From Methylibium sp035476815 (lineage in GTDB: Bacteria > Pseudomonadota > Gammaproteobacteria > Burkholderiales > Burkholderiaceae_C): 64,000 nucleotides of DNA. The DNA lies in the NCBI GenBank assembly GCA_035476815.1, contig DATILD010000046.1, forward strand, positions 1 through 64,000, read 5' to 3'. Positions 15,663 to 23,347 of this stretch are shown here, piece by piece. Numbering within the stretch: position 1 is the first letter of the stretch; every line of letters starts with the position of its first letter. Below the pieces are notes generated by a model. It was not told the origin of the DNA. It searched no databases and was given only the letters and a program-made list of their open reading frames with translations. The position numbers were made by a program, and so were the translations under genes.

Positions 15663-17438
15663 ATGGACATGTCTGCCGCGGACATCAAGCGGGCCGCCAC
15701 GGCCCAGCCGCATCCCTCCCAAGCCGCCGAGCCCAACGGCTCCGAAATCCTCGTCCGCTGCCTGCAGGCCGAAGGGGTCAAGTACCTCTGGGGCTACCCG
15801 GGCGGCGCCGTGCTGTACATCTACGACGCGCTGTACAAGCAGGACAAGATCGAGCATGTGCTCGTGCGTCACGAGCAGGCCGCGGTCCATGCCGCCGACG
15901 GCTACGCCCGCGCCACCGGCGACGTCGGCGTGGCGCTCGTCACCTCGGGCCCCGGCGTCACGAATGCCATCACCGGCATCGCGACGGCCTACATGGACTC
16001 GATCCCGATGGTGATCATCACCGGCCAGGTGCCGACGCCGGCGATCGGCCTCGATGCCTTCCAGGAGTGCGACACCGTCGGCATCACCCGCCCGATCGTC
16101 AAGCACAACTTCCTGGTCAAGGACGTGCGCGAACTGGCGACGACGCTCAAGAAGGCCTTCTACATCGCCCGCACCGGCCGCCCTGGCCCGGTGGTGGTCG
16201 ACATCCCGAAGGACGTGTCGCTGAAGACCACGCCGTTCCACTACCCGCAGCACATCGAGATGCGGTCGTACGCGCCGGCGAAGAAGGGGCACAGCGGTCA
16301 GATCCGCAAGGCGGTGCAGCTGCTGCTCCAGGCCAAGCGGCCCTACATCTACACCGGCGGCGGCGTGATCCTCGGCGAGGCGCATGCCGAACTGCGCCAG
16401 CTGGTCGAGCTGCTCGGCTACCCGGTCACCAACACGCTGATGGGCCTGGGCGCCTTCCCGTCGACCGATCCGCGCTTCCTGGGCATGCTGGGCATGCACG
16501 GCACCTACGAGGCCAACATGACGATGCAGCACTGCGACGTGCTGCTGGCGGTCGGCGCGCGCTTCGACGACCGCGTGATCGGCAACCCGAAGCACTTCGC
16601 CTCGGTCGAGCGCAAGATCGTCCACATCGACATCGACCCCTCGTCGATCTCCAAGCGCGTCAAGGTCGACATCCCGATCGTCGGCGACGTGAAGGACGTG
16701 CTGCAGGAGCTGATCGCGCAGATCAAGGAGGCGCAGACCAGGCCGGACTCGGCGGCGCTGTCGGCCTGGTGGAAGCAGATCGCCGAATGGCGCGGCCGCG
16801 AGTGCCTGAAGTACAAGAACTCCGACGAAGTGATCAAGCCGCAGTTCGTGGTCGAGAAGCTGTGGGAGCTGACCCGCGGGCGCGACACCTACATCACCTC
16901 CGACGTCGGCCAGCACCAGATGTGGGCCGCGCAGTACTACCGTTTCGACGAGCCGCGCCGCTGGATCAATTCCGGCGGCCTGGGCACGATGGGCGTGGGG
17001 CTGCCGTATGCGATGGGTATCAAGCTCGCCAAGCCGGATTCGGACGTGTTCTGCGTGACCGGCGAAGGCTCGATCCAGATGTGCATCCAGGAGCTCTCGA
17101 CCTGCCTGCAGTACAACACGCCGGTCAAGATCGTCAGCCTGAACAACCGCTACCTGGGCATGGTGCGGCAGTGGCAGGAGCTGGACTATGGCGGCCGCTA
17201 CTCGCACAGCTACATGGATGCGCTGCCCGACTTCGTGAAGCTGGCCGAGGCCTACGGCCACGTCGGCCTGCTGATCGAGAAGCCGTCGGATGTCGAGCCG
17301 GCGCTGAAGGAAGCGATCAAGCTGAAGGACCGCACCGTCTTCCTCGACATCCGCACCGACCCGACCGAGAACGTCTGGCCGATGGTCAAGGCAGGACAGG
17401 GCATCACGGAGATGCTGCTGGGCTCGGAAGACCTCTGA
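15663..17438 (+). CDS. ilvB: Acetolactate synthase, large (catalytic) subunit
   Basis: A 591-residue thiamine-diphosphate enzyme that makes acetolactate or acetohydroxybutyrate, the first common step of valine, leucine and isoleucine synthesis. The catalytic Glu71 lies in LVRHEQAAVHAADGYAR. The FAD and herbicide-site region and the C-terminal ThDP motif are complete; the motif reads GEGSIQM followed by SLNNRYLGMVRQW, with Glu in place of the more usual Asp. AAGAGG lies 5-9 nt before the ATG. The 264-bp gap upstream holds a -10-like CATAAT near 15508 and a small CCGTCCG/CGGACGG hairpin (15552-15568) but no leader peptide rich in branched-chain codons. Confidence 0.97.
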   Translation: MDMSAADIKRAATAQPHPSQAAEPNGSEILVRCLQAEGVKYLWGYPGGAVLYIYDALYKQDKIEHVLVRHEQAAVHAADGYARATGDVGVALVTSGPGVTNAITGIATAYMDSIPMVIITGQVPTPAIGLDAFQECDTVGITRPIVKHNFLVKDVRELATTLKKAFYIARTGRPGPVVVDIPKDVSLKTTPFHYPQHIEMRSYAPAKKGHSGQIRKAVQLLLQAKRPYIYTGGGVILGEAHAELRQLVELLGYPVTNTLMGLGAFPSTDPRFLGMLGMHGTYEANMTMQHCDVLLAVGARFDDRVIGNPKHFASVERKIVHIDIDPSSISKRVKVDIPIVGDVKDVLQELIAQIKEAQTRPDSAALSAWWKQIAEWRGRECLKYKNSDEVIKPQFVVEKLWELTRGRDTYITSDVGQHQMWAAQYYRFDEPRRWINSGGLGTMGVGLPYAMGIKLAKPDSDVFCVTGEGSIQMCIQELSTCLQYNTPVKIVSLNNRYLGMVRQWQELDYGGRYSHSYMDALPDFVKLAEAYGHVGLLIEKPSDVEPALKEAIKLKDRTVFLDIRTDPTENVWPMVKAGQGITEMLLGSEDL

Positions 17439-17608
17439 GGCCCGCCGCCGGGCGGCGGCGCGAGGGCAGGGGCTTGCCGGCCCCGGTCAGGAGCGCAGCC
17501 CCCGCGGCGAGTCGGTCGACCGCACTACTCATTCACTCATCGAAGCGCGTGGCCAAGGGCCGGCGGTTACCGCCGCCGGTCTGAAGAGCGCGAAGGACGA
17601 TCTTCACC

Positions 17609-18100
17609 ATGAAACACATCATTGCGCTGCTGCTCGAGAACGAGCCGGGCGCCCTGTCGCGCGTCGTCGCCCTCTTTTCGGCGCGCGGCTACAACATCGA
17701 GAGCCTGACCGTCGCGCCGACCGAGGATGCGTCGCTGTCGCGCATGACCATCACCACCAGCGGCAGCGACGACGTGATCGAGCAGATCACCAAGCACCTG
17801 AACCGGCTCATCGAGGTGGTGAAGGTCGTCGACCTCACCGAAGGCCATTACACCGAGCGCGAGCTGATGCTGATCAAGGTGCGCGCGGTCGGCAAGGAGC
17901 GCGAGGAGATGAAGCGCATGGCCGACATCTTCCGCGGCCGCATCATCGACGTGACCGAGAAGACCTACACGATCGAACTCACCGGCGACAAGGGCAAGCT
18001 CGATGCCTTCATCGACGCTGTGGACCGCACCGCGATCCTCGAGACGGTGCGCACCGGCAGCAGCGGCATCGGCCGCGGCGAGCGCATCCTGAGAGTATGA
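17609..18100 (+). CDS. ilvH: Acetolactate synthase, small (regulatory) subunit
   Basis: A 163-residue regulatory subunit that activates the catalytic subunit and confers valine feedback inhibition. The N-terminal ACT domain (about 3-75) contains the valine-site motif ENEPGALSRVVALFSARGYNIESL, and the C-terminal domain (about 80-163) the family's IDVTEKTYTIELTG. AAGGAC precedes the ATG. It lies 170 bp behind ilvB, an unusually long gap that holds a GC-rich inverted repeat (CCGCC/GGCGG near 17443-17458) but no clear terminator. Confidence 0.96.
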   Translation: MKHIIALLLENEPGALSRVVALFSARGYNIESLTVAPTEDASLSRMTITTSGSDDVIEQITKHLNRLIEVVKVVDLTEGHYTERELMLIKVRAVGKEREEMKRMADIFRGRIIDVTEKTYTIELTGDKGKLDAFIDAVDRTAILETVRTGSSGIGRGERILRV

Positions 18101-18177
18101 CGATCACCCCCGTTGCGCCTTTGGCGCTCCCCCTCCAGGGGGCGCCGCTGGCGGCCCGGCGGAGCCGGAGCAGCGAC
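18101..18177. repeat. REP-like GC-rich intergenic element between ilvH and ilvC
   Basis: Directly after the ilvH stop lies a block reading CACCCCCGTTGCGCC, then a stem GGCGCTCCC (18123-18131) with GGGGGCGCC (18138-18146), then GGCGGCCCGGCGGAGCCGG. The layout, a CCCCCT/AGGGGG core followed by CGGCGGAGCCGG, matches an interspersed element I recall from Burkholderiales intergenic regions. Only one copy is in this window, so its repeat status cannot be shown here. Confidence 0.5.
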
Positions 18178-18219
18178 GGCTGCTGGACTTACTAACTGCA
18201 GTTTTTTTTGGAGAGAAGC

Positions 18220-19236
18220 ATGAAGGTCTATTACGACAAGGACGCCGACCTGAGCCTCATCAAGGGCAAGAACGTCGCGATCATCGGCTACGGCTCGCAG
18301 GGCCACGCGCATGCGCAGAACCTCAACGATTCGGGCGTCAAGGTCACCGTCGGCCTGCGCCGCGGCGGCGCGAGCTGGAACAAGGTCGAGAAGGCCGGCC
18401 TGAAGGTCGCCGAGGTCGCCGAGGCGGTCAAGAGCGCCGATGTCGTGATGATCCTGCTGCCCGACGAGCAGATCGCCGCGGTCTACAACGCCGAGGTCGC
18501 ACCGAACATCAAGCAGGGCGCGTCGCTCGCCTTCGCGCACGGCTTCAACGTGCACTACGGCCAGGTCGTGCCGCGCGAGGACCTCGACGTCTGGATGGTC
18601 GCACCCAAGGCCCCGGGCCACACGGTGCGCAACACCTACGCGCAGGGCGGCGGCGTGCCGCACCTGATCGCGGTGCACCAGGACAAGACCGGCAAAGCGC
18701 GCGATCTCGCGCTGTCCTACGCCGCGGCCAACGGCGGCGGCAAGGCCGGCATCATCGAGACCAACTTCCGCGAGGAAACCGAGACCGACCTGTTCGGCGA
18801 GCAGGCCGTCCTGTGCGGCGGCACCGTCGAGCTGATCAAGGCCGGCTTCGAGACGCTGGTGGAAGCCGGCTACGCGCCCGAGATGGCCTACTTCGAGTGC
18901 CTGCACGAGCTCAAGCTGATCGTCGACCTGATCTACGAGGGCGGCATCGCGAACATGAACTACTCGATCTCGAACAACGCCGAGTACGGCGAGTACGTGA
19001 CCGGGCCGAAGATCGTCACCGACGCCACCAAGGCGGCGATGAAGCAGGCGCTGAAGGACATCCAGACCGGCGAATACGCCAAGAGCTTCATCATCGAGAA
19101 CCGGGCCGGTGCGCCGACGCTGCTGTCGCGCCGCCGCCTGACCGCCGAGCACGACATCGAGGTCGTCGGCGAGAAGCTGCGCGCGATGATGCCCTGGATC
19201 AAGGCCAACAAGCTGGTCGACAAGAGCCGCAACTGA
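18220..19236 (+). CDS. ilvC: Ketol-acid reductoisomerase (NADP+), class I
   Basis: A 338-residue enzyme that isomerises and reduces acetolactate or acetohydroxybutyrate in branched-chain amino acid synthesis. The Rossmann motif is GYGSQGHAHAQNL (about 24-36). The short coenzyme-specificity loop LRRGGASWNK is of the NADPH-preferring type. The knotted C-terminal domain carries the Mg-binding EETETDLFGEQ. The length is that of the short class I enzymes. The ATG at 18220 has GGAGAG 5-6 nt upstream, directly after a run of eight T. It is followed by a perfect palindrome that probably ends transcription. Confidence 0.98.
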   Translation: MKVYYDKDADLSLIKGKNVAIIGYGSQGHAHAQNLNDSGVKVTVGLRRGGASWNKVEKAGLKVAEVAEAVKSADVVMILLPDEQIAAVYNAEVAPNIKQGASLAFAHGFNVHYGQVVPREDLDVWMVAPKAPGHTVRNTYAQGGGVPHLIAVHQDKTGKARDLALSYAAANGGGKAGIIETNFREETETDLFGEQAVLCGGTVELIKAGFETLVEAGYAPEMAYFECLHELKLIVDLIYEGGIANMNYSISNNAEYGEYVTGPKIVTDATKAAMKQALKDIQTGEYAKSFIIENRAGAPTLLSRRRLTAEHDIEVVGEKLRAMMPWIKANKLVDKSRN

Positions 19237-19245
19237 CACGGCGAG

Positions 19246-19269
19246 CCGGTGCCGCCTAGGCGGCACCGG
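19246..19269. terminator. Perfect 24-bp palindrome between convergent ilvC and acetyltransferase genes
   Basis: The arms CCGGTGCCGCC (19246-19256) and GGCGGCACCGG (19259-19269) flank a central TA with no mismatch. The palindrome starts 10 bp after the ilvC stop. On the other strand it contains the last codons and the TAG stop of the acetyltransferase gene. A T run is missing, so it is a probable bidirectional hairpin rather than a canonical terminator. Confidence 0.5.
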
Positions 19270-19885
19270 TGCCGAAGAAGTGCATCGCCCGCAGCCGCGC
19301 CAGCTCCGGCGTCACGGCCTGTTCGCCGGTGCCGAGGTGGCGCCACGGACAGGCCTCGGCTTGCGCCGACCAGCGGCGGACCAGGTCGTCGAGCGTTCCG
19401 ACGCGGCGCGCCGGCGCGCCAACCATCACCGAGTTGTCCGGCACGGTGCCGCGCACCACGGCCCCGGCGCCGATCAGCACCTTGCTGCCGATCGTCGTGC
19501 CGGGCAGCACGATGGCCTGGTGGCCGATGAACACGTCGTTGCCGATCTCGATCTTGCCGACCCGGTCGAGCCTGCGGCCGTAGGCGCGGTTGATCATATT
19601 GACCGCCCCGTCGTGCCCGAACAGCGTGCAGCCCGACAGCCGCACGTTGTTGCCGAGCACGACATGCTGCGGGTCGGTGATCACGACGTTGGTGAGCACC
19701 GAGCAATCGTCGCCGATCGCCCTGAGCGTGCCGCGGCGCTTCAGCAGCGCGGCCCACTCGACGCCGCCGGGGCGGCAGGCGCGGCGGTACAGGCCGATGC
19801 CCACGCCGTGCTCGAAGGCGAGATGGCGCAGCAGCCGGGCCAGCGGACGCGGCACCGCGGGGGTGAGGGCCCTCATCGTCGACAT
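19256..19885 (-). CDS. Left-handed beta-helix (hexapeptide) acyltransferase
   Basis: A 209-residue hexapeptide-repeat acetyltransferase. The central part (about 60-165) shows the [LIV]-G-x4 repeat pattern (ITDPQHVVLGNNVRLSG, KIEIGNDVFIGHQAIVLPGTTIGSKVLIGAGAVV) followed by the usual VPDNSVMVGAPARRVG. The tail (YWRH-like CPWRHLGTGE) is not familiar. Such enzymes acetylate sugars, antibiotics or serine; nothing here fixes the acceptor. The ATG at 19885 is a reasonable start (19876 is an alternative), with no strong ribosome-binding site. It interrupts the ilv-leu block on the opposite strand and is divergent from psd. Confidence 0.85.
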   Translation of the reverse strand: MSTMRALTPAVPRPLARLLRHLAFEHGVGIGLYRRACRPGGVEWAALLKRRGTLRAIGDDCSVLTNVVITDPQHVVLGNNVRLSGCTLFGHDGAVNMINRAYGRRLDRVGKIEIGNDVFIGHQAIVLPGTTIGSKVLIGAGAVVRGTVPDNSVMVGAPARRVGTLDDLVRRWSAQAEACPWRHLGTGEQAVTPELARLRAMHFFGTGAA

Positions 19886-20024
19886 GCCTGGCAGCGTAGC
19901 GCTGGCCGGGCCGGACCGGAACGACGTCTCCCGGATATCGAAACTACAAAACCGGGTCTGCGAACCAGCTGGGCGCCTTCCCACGGCGGCGGCGACGCTC
20001 CGCCCCTCGGGTATCCTGCACACC

Positions 20025-20669
20025 ATGGACTATCCCCATCCGATCCTCGCCAAGGAGGGCTGGCCCTTCATCGCGATCGCCTTCTTCGTCGCCGTCTTCG
20101 CCTCGTTCTTCCTGCCGGGCATTCTGGCCTTCGTCTGCTGGCTGCTGCTGGCCTTCGTGCTGCAGTTCTTCCGCGACCCGCCGCGCGTCGTGCCGACCGA
20201 GCCGGGCGCGGTGCTGTCGCCGGCCGACGGGCGCATCGTCAAGATCGAGAAGGTACGCGATCCCTACGCCGACCGCGACGCGCTGCTGATCAGCGTGTTC
20301 ATGAACGTGTTCAACGTGCACAGCAACCGCGCCAGCGTCGACGGCACCGTCAAGCGCATCCAGTACTTCCCCGGCAAGTTCGTCAACGCCGACCTCGACA
20401 AGGCCTCGATCGAGAACGAGCGCAACGCGATGGTGATCGACGCCTGGGGCCAGACCGTGACGCTGGTGCAGGTGGCCGGGCTGATCGCTCGACGCATCCT
20501 CTGCTATGCGCACGAGGGTGACACGCTGCAGCGTGGCCAGCGCTACGGCTTCATCCGTTTCGGCTCGCGCGTCGATATCTACCTGCCGCCGGAGTCGACG
20601 CCGCGGGTCGCGGCCGGCGAGAAGGTGTCGGCCACCTCGACCATCCTGGCCGTGCTGCCCGCGAAGTGA
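20025..20669 (+). CDS. psd: Phosphatidylserine decarboxylase proenzyme (short type)
   Basis: A 214-residue pyruvoyl enzyme that decarboxylates phosphatidylserine to phosphatidylethanolamine at the inner membrane. The N-terminus carries hydrophobic segments (about 14-48, FIAIAFFVAVFASFFLPG). The self-cleavage site is Gly180-Ser181 in RFGSRVDIYLP; the new N-terminal Ser becomes the pyruvoyl group. The sequence SPADGRIVKIEKV and FMNVFNVHSNR are conserved in the family. pssA follows after 7 nt, so the two enzymes of the pathway are made together. Confidence 0.95.
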   Translation: MDYPHPILAKEGWPFIAIAFFVAVFASFFLPGILAFVCWLLLAFVLQFFRDPPRVVPTEPGAVLSPADGRIVKIEKVRDPYADRDALLISVFMNVFNVHSNRASVDGTVKRIQYFPGKFVNADLDKASIENERNAMVIDAWGQTVTLVQVAGLIARRILCYAHEGDTLQRGQRYGFIRFGSRVDIYLPPESTPRVAAGEKVSATSTILAVLPAK

Positions 20670-20676
20670 GGTACGC

Positions 20677-21519
20677 ATGGATGACGCTGCCCAGGCCCCG
20701 CTGACCGACGAGCCGCCCGACGACCTCGAGGAGGCGCCGCGCCGGCCGCGCCGCAAGGGCATCTACATCCTGCCCAACCTGTTCACGCTGGCGGCGCTGT
20801 TCGGTGGCTTCTACGGCATCGTGATGGCGATGAACGGGCGTTTCGAGAACGCCGCGATCGGCATCTTCTGCGCCGCGGTGCTCGACAGCCTCGACGGCCG
20901 CGTCGCGCGGATGACCAACACGCAGAGCGCCTTCGGCGAGCAGATGGACTCGCTGTCCGACATGGTCAGCTTCGGCGCGGCGCCGGCGCTGATCATGTAC
21001 GAGTGGGCGCTCAAGGGGCTGGGCAAGCTGGGCTGGCTGGCGGCCTTCGTGTACTGCGCCGGCGCGGCGCTGCGGCTGGCGCGCTTCAACACCAACATCG
21101 GCGTGGTCGACAAGCGCTTCTTCCAGGGCCTGCCGAGCCCGGCGGCGGCGGCGGTGGTGGTCGGCTTCATCTGGGTGATGGACGATGGCGGCTTCCGGGA
21201 TGTCGACCAGATCGTGTGGCTGGCGTGGCTGGCCTTCGGCATGACGCTGTACGCAGGGCTGACGATGGTCACCAACGTGCCCTTCTACAGCTTCAAGGAC
21301 GTGAGCTTCAAGCGCTCGGTGCCCTTCATCGTGATCGTCGGCATCGCGATGGCCTTCGCGCTGATCGCCTACCACCCGCCGACGGTGCTGTTCGCGGTGT
21401 TCATGGTCTATGGCCTGTCCGGCTACGCGGTCTACGTCTGGAAGCGGTCGAAGGGCAAGCCGGTCAGCGTGATCGCGACCTCGACCGACGAGCCTGATGA
21501 AGAGGGACTGCACCGCTGA
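20677..21519 (+). CDS. pssA: CDP-diacylglycerol--serine O-phosphatidyltransferase
   Basis: A 280-residue multi-pass membrane enzyme that makes phosphatidylserine from CDP-diacylglycerol and serine. The full CDP-alcohol phosphatidyltransferase signature is present: Asp70, Asp73-Gly74, Ala77-Arg78, Gly87, Asp91 and Asp95 with exact spacing. About seven hydrophobic segments follow a charged N-terminus (PRRPRRKG). It lies 7 nt after psd, so serine is attached by PssA and decarboxylated by Psd. The leucine-biosynthesis gene leuA follows, separated by an attenuator. Confidence 0.96.
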   Translation: MDDAAQAPLTDEPPDDLEEAPRRPRRKGIYILPNLFTLAALFGGFYGIVMAMNGRFENAAIGIFCAAVLDSLDGRVARMTNTQSAFGEQMDSLSDMVSFGAAPALIMYEWALKGLGKLGWLAAFVYCAGAALRLARFNTNIGVVDKRFFQGLPSPAAAAVVVGFIWVMDDGGFRDVDQIVWLAWLAFGMTLYAGLTMVTNVPFYSFKDVSFKRSVPFIVIVGIAMAFALIAYHPPTVLFAVFMVYGLSGYAVYVWKRSKGKPVSVIATSTDEPDEEGLHR

Positions 21520-21556
21520 CAGGCGGGCCCGGCGCCGCCCGTGCTACATTCCGCGT

Positions 21557-21613
21557 ATGTCTTCGGTCCTCCGCGCCTCGCTACTTCTACTGGGAACGCC
21601 CTGCGCGCGCTGA
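21557..21613 (+). CDS. leuA leader peptide
   Basis: An 18-codon open frame, MSSVLRASLLLLGTPCAR, ending 85 bp before leuA. Codons 9-12 (21581-21592) are four consecutive leucines, CTA CTT CTA CTG; CTA and CTT are rare in this GC-rich sequence. This is the hallmark of a leucine attenuator: ribosomes stall there when charged tRNA-Leu is scarce. No Shine-Dalgarno sequence is visible. A possible extended -10 (TG-C-TACATT, 21542-21550) would place the transcript start at or near the ATG, so translation may be leaderless. It is followed by a terminator at 21643-21681. Confidence 0.85.
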   Translation: MSSVLRASLLLLGTPCAR

Positions 21614-21656
21614 CTGCACACGTCTGATCTCGTTTTGCATCCACGGCCCGCGCGCA
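21602..21656 (+). promoter_or_regulatory. Antiterminator pairing of the leuA leader
   Basis: TGCGCGCG at 21602-21609, the end of the leader-peptide frame, is exactly complementary to CGCGCGCA at 21649-21656. The latter is part of the ascending arm and loop of the terminator hairpin. The two structures are mutually exclusive. A ribosome finishing the leader would cover the first segment and let the terminator form; a ribosome stalled at the leucine codons would leave much of it free. The pairing is seen in sequence and the mechanism is inferred. Confidence 0.6.
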
Positions 21657-21681
21657 ACCCGCCCGCGGGCCGTTTTGTTTT
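21643..21681 (+). terminator. leuA attenuator terminator
   Basis: A perfect 10-bp stem ACGGCCCGCG (21643-21652) and CGCGGGCCGT (21664-21673) with an 11-nt loop is followed by TTTTGTTTT. It lies between the leucine-rich leader peptide and the leuA ribosome-binding site (GGAGA, 21687-21691), the position expected of an attenuator. Confidence 0.88.
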
Positions 21682-21697
21682 CTGCTGGAGATTCCCC

Positions 21698-23239
21698 ATG
21701 GCCGACAAGTTGATCATCTTCGACACCACCTTGCGCGACGGCGAGCAATCGCCCGGCGCCTCGATGACCAAGGACGAGAAGCTGCGCATCGCGCGCCAAC
21801 TGGAGCGGCTGCGCGTCGATGTGATCGAGGCGGGCTTTGCCGCCTCGTCCAACGGCGACTTCGAGGCGGTCAAGGCCATCGCCGATCACATCAAGGAGTC
21901 CACCGTGTGCTCGCTGGCGCGCGCCAACGACCGCGACATCTCGCGCGCTGCCGAGGCGCTGAAGGGCGCAGCGCGCGCGCGCATCCACACCTTCATCGCG
22001 ACCAGCGAGCTGCACATGGAGAAGAAGCTGCGCATGACGCGCGAACAGGTCTTCGAGCAGGCGAGGCTGTCGATCCGTTTCGCCCGCAACCTGTGCGAGG
22101 ACATCGAGTTCTCCGCCGAGGACGGCTATCGCAGCGACCCGGATTTCCTGGCCCGCGTGGTCGAGGCCGTGATCGCCGAGGGCGCGACGACGATCAACAT
22201 CCCGGACACGGTTGGCTACGCCATCCCCGAGCTCTACGGCAACTTCATCAAACACCTGCGCGAGCGCGTGCCCAACTCCGACAAGGCGATCTGGTCGGTG
22301 CACTGCCACAACGACCTCGGCATGGCGGTGGCCAACTCGCTGGCCGGGGTGAAGATCGGCGGGGCCCGGCAGGTCGAGTGCACGATCAACGGCCTGGGCG
22401 AGCGCGCCGGCAACTGCTCGCTCGAGGAGGTGGTGATGGCGGTGCGCACGCGCCGCGACCACTTCGGTCTCGATGTCGGCATCGACGCCACGCAGATCGT
22501 GCCGGCCTCGCGGCTTGTGTCGCAGACCACCGGCTTCATCGTGCAGCCGAACAAGGCGGTGGTCGGCGCGAACGCCTTCGCGCATGCCAGCGGCATCCAT
22601 CAGGACGGCGTGCTGAAGGCGCGCGACACCTACGAGATCATGCGCGCCGAGGACGTGGGCTGGAGCGCCAACAAGATCGTGCTCGGCAAGCTCAGCGGCC
22701 GCAACGCCTTCAAGCAGCGCCTGCAGGAGCTCGGCATCGATCTGGACGGCGAGGGCGAGATCAACGCCGCCTTCGCGCGCTTCAAGGACCTGGCCGACCG
22801 CAAGGCCGAGATCTTCGACGAGGACATCATTGCGCTAGTCGGCGACGAGAGCGTCACCCACGAGCAGGAGCATTTCCGCCTGCTTGCGCTCGAGCAGCAG
22901 TCGGCCACCGGCGAGCGGCCGCATGCCAAGGTGGCGTTCGCGGCCGGCGAGGTCGAGCACCATGCCGAGAGCGACGGCAACGGCCCGGTCGACGCCAGCC
23001 TCAAGGCGATCGAGTCCAAGCTGCAAAGCGGCGCCGAAATGCTGCTCTATTCCGTCAATGCCATTACCAGCGGCTCGACAGAATCGCAAGGTGAGGTGAC
23101 GGTCCGCCTGCAGCATGGCGGGCGCGTTGTAAATGGTGTCGGCGCCGACCCGGACATCGTCGTGGCTTCGGCCAAGGCCTATCTCGCGGCGCTGAACAAG
23201 CTGCACAGCAAGACCGAGCGCGTCGCGGCTCAGGGGTGA
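21698..23239 (+). CDS. leuA: 2-isopropylmalate synthase
   Basis: A 513-residue enzyme that condenses acetyl-CoA with 2-oxoisovalerate, the committed step of leucine synthesis. The N-terminal TIM barrel has the metal- and substrate-site motifs FDTTLRDGEQSPG (about 8-20) and HCHNDLGMAVANSL, plus GLGERAGNCSLEE. The C-terminal regulatory domain (about 390-513) is of the leucine-feedback type. The start has GGAGA 6 nt upstream, immediately after an attenuator terminator, so expression is probably set by charged tRNA-Leu. It closes the ilvB-ilvH-ilvC-psd-pssA-leuA block and is followed by a strong terminator. Confidence 0.97.
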   Translation: MADKLIIFDTTLRDGEQSPGASMTKDEKLRIARQLERLRVDVIEAGFAASSNGDFEAVKAIADHIKESTVCSLARANDRDISRAAEALKGAARARIHTFIATSELHMEKKLRMTREQVFEQARLSIRFARNLCEDIEFSAEDGYRSDPDFLARVVEAVIAEGATTINIPDTVGYAIPELYGNFIKHLRERVPNSDKAIWSVHCHNDLGMAVANSLAGVKIGGARQVECTINGLGERAGNCSLEEVVMAVRTRRDHFGLDVGIDATQIVPASRLVSQTTGFIVQPNKAVVGANAFAHASGIHQDGVLKARDTYEIMRAEDVGWSANKIVLGKLSGRNAFKQRLQELGIDLDGEGEINAAFARFKDLADRKAEIFDEDIIALVGDESVTHEQEHFRLLALEQQSATGERPHAKVAFAAGEVEHHAESDGNGPVDASLKAIESKLQSGAEMLLYSVNAITSGSTESQGEVTVRLQHGGRVVNGVGADPDIVVASAKAYLAALNKLHSKTERVAAQG

Positions 23240-23268
23240 CTTCCATCACTCTTCAGGCCGGTTGGAGG

Positions 23269-23307
23269 AAAAGCGCGTAAGTTTTTGATCTTGCGCGCTT
23301 TTTTTCT
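23269..23307 (+). terminator. Rho-independent terminator after leuA
   Basis: AAAAGCGCGTAAG (23269-23281) pairs with CTTGCGCGCTTTT (23290-23302) through 13 positions including one G-U, with an 8-nt loop, and the T run continues to about 23305. It starts 30 bp after the leuA stop. Confidence 0.9.
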
Positions 23308-23347
23308 TTCACCTAGACTTCCGATCAATCGAGAGTAGGGGCGGGCC

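Noticed and set aside
17053..17080. ThDP motif of IlvB reads GEGS instead of GDGS
   Set aside because: Considered as a damaged metal site. The rest of the motif is intact and I recall Glu at this position in other betaproteobacterial enzymes, so it is probably a lineage feature.
15645..17261. 538-codon minus-strand frame opposite ilvB
   Set aside because: No domain, and ilvB is unambiguous on the plus strand.
17439..17608. GC hairpin in the ilvB-ilvH gap as a terminator
   Set aside because: Stem is plain GC repeat sequence with no T tract, and the two subunits are normally cotranscribed.
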